This document shows, one piece after another, positions 57,493-64,000 of a DNA stretch of 64,000 bases. Source of the DNA: Atrina japonica. Lineage: Eukaryota > Mollusca > Bivalvia > Pterioida > Pinnidae. The translations under genes and the position numbers were made by a program. The first letter of the stretch is position 1. Every line of letters starts with the position of its first letter. The notes under the pieces are model-generated. The model searched no databases. It was not told the origin of the DNA and saw only the letters and a list, made by a program, of their open reading frames with translations. The DNA lies in NCBI GenBank assembly GCA_030159075.1, contig BROG01000141.1:124001-188000 (forward strand), in the 5' to 3' direction.

Positions 57493-57744
57493 TTTAATAC
57501 TAGTAATGAAACTGAGAGATGTAGTATTATATACATGGTCACTTCAGTCATGTATTATATACATGGTCACTTGAGTAGTGTATCATCTAAGGTATAAGAC
57601 AAAAACGTTCCGAGTAGTAGTAGTAGGAGTCATGAAACAACTCATACTCCGAATAGACCTCTGACGTCATTGATTGCGTGCGCGTTCATAGGTCTCTATA
57701 TAAACCAGACATTTGGTGTGACTCGGTATCAGTTCATCATCACC
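57493..57744. promoter_or_regulatory. Divergent promoter region of the Polinton
   Basis: Lies between the minus-strand ATPase and the plus-strand small gene. Plus strand: TATATAAA at 57697-57704, TCAGT initiator at 57729-57733 and a CACCATGG start context at 57741-57748. Minus strand: two copies of a TATATAATAC-containing 29-bp repeat (about 57521-57580) and CTCAGTTTC between them and the ATPase ATG. Confidence 0.6.
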
Positions 57745-58088
57745 ATGGATACAGGTTTGGAGATATTCAAGTGAAACAGATTTCATTAGAGAATTCACAG
57801 GTGTTCGTCGCCGAAGAGAAAAGTGACAGTAGTGCGACCTACTCCCCGTCGGCCATCATTTTTAGACCGTCCGCCGCCACCGCCACCTTGCAGCTCTAGG
57901 GTACCACCCCCTAGACCTCCCTCCACCCAGGGCTGTACCATCAGCGCCTCCACTGCCTGAGCTGCAGTATACTATGGCTCAGGCAGATTTTGAGACTTCT
58001 GAGGCTGCAGGAGCAAGAAATTAGACGCCTGATAAAGGAAAAAGAAGTGCAAGTCAGTCAGTTGCGACGTCTGATGGACGGGGAATAG
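57745..58088 (+). pseudogene. Small plus-strand Polinton gene ending in a coiled coil, frameshifted
   Basis: ATG at 57745 follows a TATA/initiator pair. The first frame stops after nine codons. A second frame reads FGDIQVKQISLENSQVFVAE (57754 on) to about 57899. The C-terminal frame to TAG 58086-58088 reads LRLLRLQEQEIRRLIKEKEV then QVSQLRRLMDGE, a strong heptad pattern. Two frame changes are needed to connect it, so it is broken or very short. Family not recognised. Confidence 0.5.
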
Positions 58089-58549
58089 GGTTTTAACAAC
58101 CCAAAACAAACGCCCTTTTCAGGCCACCTAACTTTCACGAAAAGAAACCTTAACTGAAACGATGCCAGTTTTTGTGTTGTGTTTATACTATAGTGGTAAG
58201 TCTAGTAGTAAGTAAGTTAATTCTTTTTACTTGATTGAACAAATTTTATAAGATAGAAATCAATTCTAAAAATAGTAACATTAAACACTTGAGAAAAAGT
58301 TTAGTTTGAGATAAAAAATTCAAAACGAGGCAATTCTAAAAATAGTAACATTAAACACTTGAGAATAACTTCAGTTAGACTACTGAGAGCTCATTTGGCA
58401 GCCGAAGCTCGAAGAGTCAACATCGGTCAGAAAAACTCTCTCTCTGGGTGAGTGTGTTTAATTTTTTTATTTTTATATACAGTAGTACAAGAAATATAAA
58501 AACTTGTTGAAACGATGTAAGTGAACATACTTCATACTTTACACTTTAC

Positions 58550-58900
58550 TACTTGTGTCACTTTGTCACTTGTGTCACGTTTGAGACTTCATAACTAAGA
58601 ACGTTGCACACGCTGCAAACTTTTGAGAACGGTTAACACGTTGCAAACTTTGAGAACGACACAAACTACTTGTGCCACTTTGTCACTTGTGTCACTTTGA
58701 GACTTCATAACTTAGAACATTGCACATGTTGCAAACTTTGAGAACGACACAAACACTTGATCACTTTGACGAACTTGGAAACATGAGAACGGTACACACT
58801 TGATCACTTTGAAAAACTTGAAAACATGAGAACGGTACACACGTTACAAACTTTGAGAACGACACAAACACTTGATCACTTTGACAAACTTTGAGTACGT
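58550..58900 (+). repeat. Tandem repeat inside the Polinton (CACTTTGAGAAC type)
   Basis: Irregular units of about 55-65 bp sharing ACACTTGATCACTTTGA, GTTGCAAACTTTGAGAACG and GACACAAAC. No coding potential. Confidence 0.75.
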
Positions 58901-59039
58901 TTGCACACTTTCATGTGTTCTGTGGTTCTCACTCCTGCCCGTGAGATTAGTCAGTCCTGAAAAACTAGATATCCCATGATTCCATACCTAAGATTGGCTA
59001 CCCTTCCTATCCTTCCTGGTTTTGCTACCCACCCACCCC

Positions 59040-59330
59040 TCTGGTTTAATGCCTACACCCTATATAGAGTCATCACCCCTTTTGTTTCACACCTATAGTC
59101 TATACAGAGTAATCTCCCTTTGTTTCACCTATACAGGCTGATACAGAGTGATCTCCCTTAAGTCCATTACTCATACACGCTATACAGAGTAAATCTCCCT
59201 TTGTTCACCTATACAGTCCTATACAGATTGATCTCCCTTTAGTCCTACTCATACAAGTTATACAGAGTAATCTCCCTTTGTTTCACCTGTAAAGTCTATA
59301 CAGAGTGATTCTCCCTTTGTACATACTCGT
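59040..59330 (+). repeat. Tandem repeat inside the Polinton (CTATACAGAGTAATCTCCC type)
   Basis: About seven irregular units of 38-48 bp with TATACAGAGTAATCTCCC followed by TTTGTTTCACCTAT, directly inside the right TIR. Confidence 0.8.
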
Positions 59331-59986
59331 CACTCTACAAGCTTATACAAGTCTTAGTTCAAGCTTGAATCGAAACTCGGCCTATCGCTTCTCGCGCATG
59401 CGCATGATACACAACTCTTACCGACGGTGGCGCCACCAACTACTGGTTTCACAAACCTGGAAAACCCCAAAGTTTCGGTTCTAAAATAGATTCACTCTCA
59501 GCTCAACAACTGGAAAAACCCAAAGTTTCGGTTCTAAAAATAGATTCACTCTCAGCTCAAAACTGGAAAAAAACCCAACTTCTCTCTCTTTCCGTTGACT
59601 TATCGTAAACTCTCGTGACCTCTTGTGACTTCTCGTGACCCCAACCTCTTGTAACGAAAGGCTCTCATTGGCTCCTTAGCACCAAGATGGCCGCCCCCAC
59701 AACCTTCCACTTCCGGTCATAGACACGCCCCCAAACTCAACGATTGGCTCTTTCTCCTTTATTGCCATGACAACATGACCTCACTTCCAGTATGACGCAC
59801 TTCCGGTATGACCTCACTTCCGGTATGACGCACTTCCGGTTATTACGTCACAGGCGGCTCCATGGGTGTGCCATTTGAATTGACCAATCAGAAGCCAGTA
59901 TTCTGATGACGTCATCAAAAACCGTTAAAAAGCGCCCCCTGGCGGCAAAATTCAAATGGCACACCATGGAGCTGCCTATTACTACT
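59331..59986 (-). repeat. Right terminal inverted repeat of the Polinton
   Basis: Complement of the left TIR, including the CTCF-like motif at 59932-59945, TGATGACGTCATCA at 59904-59917 and the ACTTCCGGTATGAC repeats. It is about 30 bp shorter than the left copy because of scattered indels. Confidence 0.92.
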
Positions 59987-59992
59987 AACATC
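59987..59992. repeat. Target site duplication AACATC, right
   Basis: Direct 6-bp copy of 47322-47327, immediately outside the right TIR. Confidence 0.9.
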
Positions 59993-60892
59993 CTCTGTCG
60001 ACAGGTCACACCCGCCGTGAGTCCAAAGTCAAGTCCAATGAAATACGTGAGGAGTGAATTCTCGTCACAATTGGTACAGACGTCTCATCAACCGCCAACG
60101 AAAAGGCAACTCAACATTTCACTTAGTGAATCAATTTTCTTTTGAGAAGGATTATCAATGTGATTTATTTGCAAATTGCTATCCGTAATTTAGCGTCTGG
60201 ACACCCAAAATTTCATTTTTTTTAAAGATGTAGGCATGTCATGTTCCCACTTTTTGATTTACCAGGGTTTTAATTAGATTGCAATAAACCCAACGCTTAA
60301 TTGAAATAACCTACAATGACCAAGGAGGGATTCAGGCGGGAGTGCAGCCAGAGCGTCCCCTAAAGTTTACGAGAATAAGTGTAAAACCTTTAGTTTTTCT
60401 ATAAAAGTTGTAAAATTAATGACAAATTTACCCAGCCAAGAAACATTGCACTGTCCCTCAAAAAGACTAAACCACCGATTATAGATATTAAAGAAATACT
60501 ATTTAGGCCTTTGTCTTATTGACAGAAATGATCGTCTTGAGCACGTGTTTTGATACAATAACTTTGGTATTGTTAATAATATAATGTATATAACAACTGG
60601 GTCGTTGCCACTGCTAGTGGACTGTCTGGGTTAGAAATTAGATATACAAATGGTCTCAACATGAAGAACAATTGCGAATTCTAGGTGGCACCAGGTGTCC
60701 GGAAGTAGAAATACTGGTGTTTGACATATCCAACTTACGTAGGCTCCTTGGTCATGGAAATCCTGTCAGAAAAATAGAGTCTATGCTTGGTGAATCAAAA
60801 ACACTGGTATCCACTTGTTAAACTTTGGGAATGTTTGAAAATATGGCATACGTTTCCGGAGAAAGATGAAATGGTAGGCCTATTTCAAACTA

Positions 60893-60933
<41 letters not shown>

Positions 60934-61120
60934 TAATAATACTCGATGAATTATTTATCAGATTGCTAAATCTTTTACAGACTCCGTTTACTCCTCGCAC
61001 AAGGCATTGCAAATCTAAATGTTTGAACATGGACAGTAGACAGTTTTGAAATATCGGTATAATGACCTTGTTTGCAATTACTTCGTTTCACTAAATTAAA
61101 TGACCAGCGTCAAGCCACCC
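59993..61120. other. Right flank of the Polinton: host repeat remnant and non-coding DNA
   Basis: Starts with the right half of the split host repeat (CACACCCGCCGTGAGTCC). A related scrap with GGTGGCACCAGGTGTCC is near 60680, and an (AAT)n tract is at 60892-60930. No gene seen. Confidence 0.6.
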
Positions 61121-61124
61121 GTCA

Positions 61125-61660
61125 GTATAGTAAAATCCACATAACCTGGCGGGGTGGAGTCTTGTGAACTCTGTCTTGACCTGGATGAGTTTAAATTTTA
61201 GGTAATTTAAAATTACACTGCCTAAAGTAATCGTTAATACTTGTCACCACACATAAGATATTGTCCGATTCACATAAGATGGCGGGGCGGAGTAACCTTT
61301 TTGATTATCATACGGATTATTCTACTCACTTTTCGGTTATGACAAGCTGCACGGGAAAACGTTTTATTCTTCATTGGATAGTCCCGTATGTACGGTGACA
61401 AGTAGGAACGATCACTCTGGTCAGTGTAATTTTAATGTTATGCTTTATTACCTAAAATTTAAACTCGTCCAGGTCAAGAAAGGGTTCACAAGACTCCGCC
61501 CCGCCACGTTATTTGGATTTTACTATAGTATCCAGTGAGGAATAAAACGTTTCCCCGTGCAAATTGAAATAACCGAAAAGTGAGTAGAATCATCCGTATG
61601 ATAATCAAAAAGTTACTCCGCCCCGCAATCTTATGTGAATCGGATATTACCAACAGTCGA
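61125..61660. repeat. Interleaved inverted modules (A-B-A'-B')
   Basis: A (about 61130-61215: ATAACCTGGCGGGGTGGAGT) is complementary to A' (about 61445-61535). B (about 61258-61380: CATAAGATGGCGGGGCGGAG) is complementary to B' (about 61538-61650). Confidence 0.8.
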
Positions 61661-61747
61661 TACCAGCCGCCAATAATATTCCTGAGATAAGGCGGTTTGA
61701 TTCAATACTATGCGTATTCTTAATATATTTCAATTACTTATTTTCTC

Positions 61748-62072
61748 CCAGTAAGCCCAGCAGTCAATAAGAAAATTGGTCACAAAACGTCAGTTTTACC
61801 CCATGTGTCGCCCTCCTGGGTGTCTAGGGCATATTTGGCATGATGCATTTGAGAGGTCATGCCAACCTCTACCTCCAATAGCACGAAAGTCGCTCAAAAC
61901 CTTCCAGTAAGCTCAGAAGTCAATATGAAATACGATCCCAAAATGCCAATTCACCCCTGTGTCCCCTTCCTGAGGGTATAGGGCATATGTGGCATAGTGC
62001 ACGTAAAAGCGCATGCTCATTTCTACCTCCCATACCTTGGGCGTTGCTTAGAAACTTCCAATAAGCCTTATG
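61748..62072 (+). repeat. Two-copy 165-bp tandem repeat
   Basis: Both copies share CCAGTAAGC(C/T)CAG, CCTCCTGGGTGTCTAGGGCA-like sequence, TGGCAT and ACCTCC. They are about 70-75 percent alike by eye. Confidence 0.75.
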
Positions 62073-62230
62073 CCATGAATATTATTGACGACTGATATTG
62101 ACTGCTGGTATTGTTGTGCCGTTTGTACCGATCGCTACGATGATTTAACTTTCACATATTTCATTTAAATTCGACTGTGGAGTCATGGCGGGTGCTTATT
62201 CCTCCGTGACACCTGATCCCACTTCTCGAA

Positions 62231-63036
62231 TTCAACATACGACTTCTTACCCGGAAATTTAAATATCTAGTGATTGGTTATCATGATACTGATTTTGTCA
62301 AATACCACTCTGATTCCACACATAAATACACTGAAGTTGATATAAAAAGATGCTGGGATTTCTTTCAGAAACTGCTGAATCAAAAGAAGAAAAAATTAGC
62401 CTTGTCCTTTAATATGACATTTCGATATATCGACGACGTTTTGTTAATTAATAATGACAATTTTCATACATATGTCAGTGCGATGTATCCCACTGAATTA
62501 GGAATAAAAGATACACGATAATCAAGCACACACACTTCATACTTAGACATTTTACTTTCTATAGACACACGACAAACGCGAGGATTTCGGCTTTCCCATT
62601 GTAAATTTTTCACATTTAATATCCCACAATCACCCGCACCACGCTGACCAGAAGTGAGAGACTTCATTGTTTAAATTGTGATGCTCTAACCACTCGACCA
62701 CGGGGACCCATCGGTGTCACTTTGAACAATATAATTCTCAAGCGACAAATACTTGAAGGATAATGTAGAACTATAAAAATCTCAGAACCGATACTGATTT
62801 TGAGCTACCATATTTATATGGATACCTAAACTTCACAAAACCCAATATAAGCAGAGGTATATAGCAGGATGCAGCAAATCTTCCACCAAACCTTTATCTT
62901 TACTCCTTACCAAAATACTAACAGCCGTTAAGAAGAAACTTCAGCAATATATTCCAGAAGCGGTGTAAATCAGATTGGATACTTAAAAATTCCAAACAAC
63001 TTTTAGAAAATTTGAAGGCACACAATTTTTCTCAGA
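62231..63036 (+). repeat. Tandem unit 1 with reverse-transcriptase fragment
   Basis: 806-bp unit. The frame from 62270 contains SFNMTFRYIDDVLLINNDNF, with the RT catalytic YIDD at 62426-62437. About 62820-62955 encodes PKLHKTQYKQRYIAGCSKSS and TKPLSLLLTKILTAVKKKLQ, an earlier RT segment, so the order inside the unit is permuted. The family is a non-LTR or Penelope-like RT common in marine invertebrates; exact class not certain. A SINE 5'-end scrap (TCTAACCACTCGACCACGGG) lies at about 62645-62712. Confidence 0.75.
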
Positions 63037-63790
63037 TTCAACATACGACTTCTTACCCGGAAATTTAAATATCTAGTGATTGGTTATCATGATACTGATT
63101 TTGTCAAATACCACTCTGATTCCACACATAAATACACTGAAGTTGATATAAAAAGATGCTGGGATTTCTTTCAGAAACTGCTGAATCAAAAGAAGAAAAA
63201 ATTAGCCTTGTCCTTTAATATGACATTTCGATATATCGACGACAATGACAATTTTCATACATATGTCAGTGCGATGTATTCACTGAATTAGGAATAAAAG
63301 ATACACGATATCAAGCACACACAATCTTCATACTTAGACATTTTACTTTCTATAGACACACGACAAAACGCGAGGATTTCGGCTTTCCCATTGTAAATTT
63401 TTTTAATATCCCACAATCACCCGCACAAATGACCAGAAGTGAGAGACTTCGATGCTCTAACCACTCGACCACGGGGCGGTGTCACTTTGAACAATATAAT
63501 TCTCAAGCGACAAAACTTGAAGGATAATGTAGAACTATAAAAATCTCAGAACCGATACTGATTTGAGCTCATATTTATATGGATACCTAAACTTCACAAA
63601 ACCCAATATAAGCAGAGGTATATAGCAGGATGCAGCAAATCTTCCACCAAACCTTTATCTTTACTCCTTACCAAAATACTAACAGCCGTTACGAAGAAAC
63701 TTCAGCAATATATTCCAGAAGCGGTGTAAATCAGATTGGATATACTTAAAAATTCCCGCTTTTTAGTTTGAAGGCACACAATTTTTTCTC
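63037..63790 (+). repeat. Tandem unit 2 with reverse-transcriptase fragment
   Basis: Nearly identical to unit 1 but with small deletions, including about 16 bp right after the YIDD codons (63232-63243) and about 20 bp in the SINE scrap. Confidence 0.75.
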
Positions 63791-64000
63791 GTTCCGACTT
63801 CTTACCCGGAAATTTAAATACTAGTGATTGGTTATCATGATACTGATTTTGTCAAATACCACTCTGATTCCACACATAAATACACTGAAGTTGATATAAA
63901 AAGATGCTGGGATTTCTTTCAGAAACTGCTGAATCAAAAGAAGAAAAAATTAGCCTTGTCCTTTAATATGACATGACGCGGTTAATTAATAATGACAATT
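63791..64000 (+). repeat. Tandem unit 3 with reverse-transcriptase fragment, cut by the window end
   Basis: Starts CGACTTCTTACCCGG at 63795 and follows unit 1. It has lost part of the YIDD region (ATGACATGACGCGG). Confidence 0.7.

Larger units (their letters stand above)
47328..59986. mobile_element. Polinton/Maverick element, 12,659 bp, with 6-bp TSD
   Basis: Ends are 5'-AGTAGTAATAGGCAGCTCC at left and its complement at right, flanked by AACATC at 47322-47327 and 59987-59992. Six-bp duplications and AG-starting TIRs are Polinton hallmarks. Cargo recognised: packaging ATPase, rve integrase with chromodomain, adenain-like protease, major capsid protein and several small Polinton-type proteins. 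Typical Polintons are 15-20 kb and carry a protein-primed family B DNA polymerase, which I cannot find here. Most genes contain frameshifts or stops, so this copy is very probably not autonomous. Confidence 0.93.

Noticed and set aside
59906..60145. 79-codon plus-strand frame across the right TIR
   Set aside because: It crosses the element boundary and target duplication, so it is a chance fusion frame.

Overview
This is a metazoan nuclear window: AT-rich, intron-bearing, and full of minisatellites, palindromic MITE-like repeats and tRNA-derived SINEs. The repeat types, with tandem units ending in a degenerate AGCTCACATGAGC-like tail, suggest a mollusc and probably a bivalve. That placement is an inference; no marker gene fixes the species.

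The centre (18.6-43.3 kb, minus strand) is one large host gene that I could resolve exon by exon: a KMT2C/KMT2D-family (MLL3/4, Drosophila trithorax-related type) H3K4 methyltransferase. Twenty coding exons join in phase into 7,659 nt (2,552 residues plus stop). In order they encode a 1,287-residue Q/P/M-rich region, an LLKQLL motif, the conserved middle region, an extended PHD finger, FYRN, FYRC, a Win motif (GCARTEP), SET and post-SET. An in-frame stop lies three codons before the first ATG with no AG between them, and the N-terminal PHD clusters of vertebrate KMT2C/D are absent. The gene therefore looks like the C-terminal half of a split KMT2C/D. Its fifth intron holds a 1,225-bp element with perfect 34-bp terminal inverted repeats, a TAA target duplication (PIF/Harbinger-like) and a decayed intronless gene that I do not recognise.

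The left part (1-18 kb) has no convincing protein gene. It holds a 23-bp minisatellite, a 31-bp minisatellite split by a (TA)n and a GATATC-rich palindromic array, a 150-190-bp tandem array, several MITE-like elements and a SINE. The first few hundred bases left of the stop codon are probably 3' UTR.

From 47,328 to 59,986 lies a 12,659-bp Polinton/Maverick element. It has TIRs of about 0.65-0.69 kb, a perfect 6-bp target duplication (AACATC) and, mostly on the minus strand: packaging ATPase, two basic proteins, a protein starting MSTRKMILVPE, an rve integrase with C-terminal chromodomain, an intact 58-residue membrane protein, a Gly/basic virion-type protein, major capsid protein, adenain-like protease and a Cys/His protein. 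A small coiled-coil gene runs the other way. Most genes carry frameshifts or stops, and I find no protein-primed DNA polymerase B. It sits inside a repeat of which a second, uninterrupted copy lies 0.7 kb to the left.

The right end (60-64 kb) is repeat debris: an inverted-module palindrome, a two-copy 165-bp repeat, and tandem units of about 0.75-0.8 kb carrying a YIDD-box reverse-transcriptase fragment and a SINE scrap.
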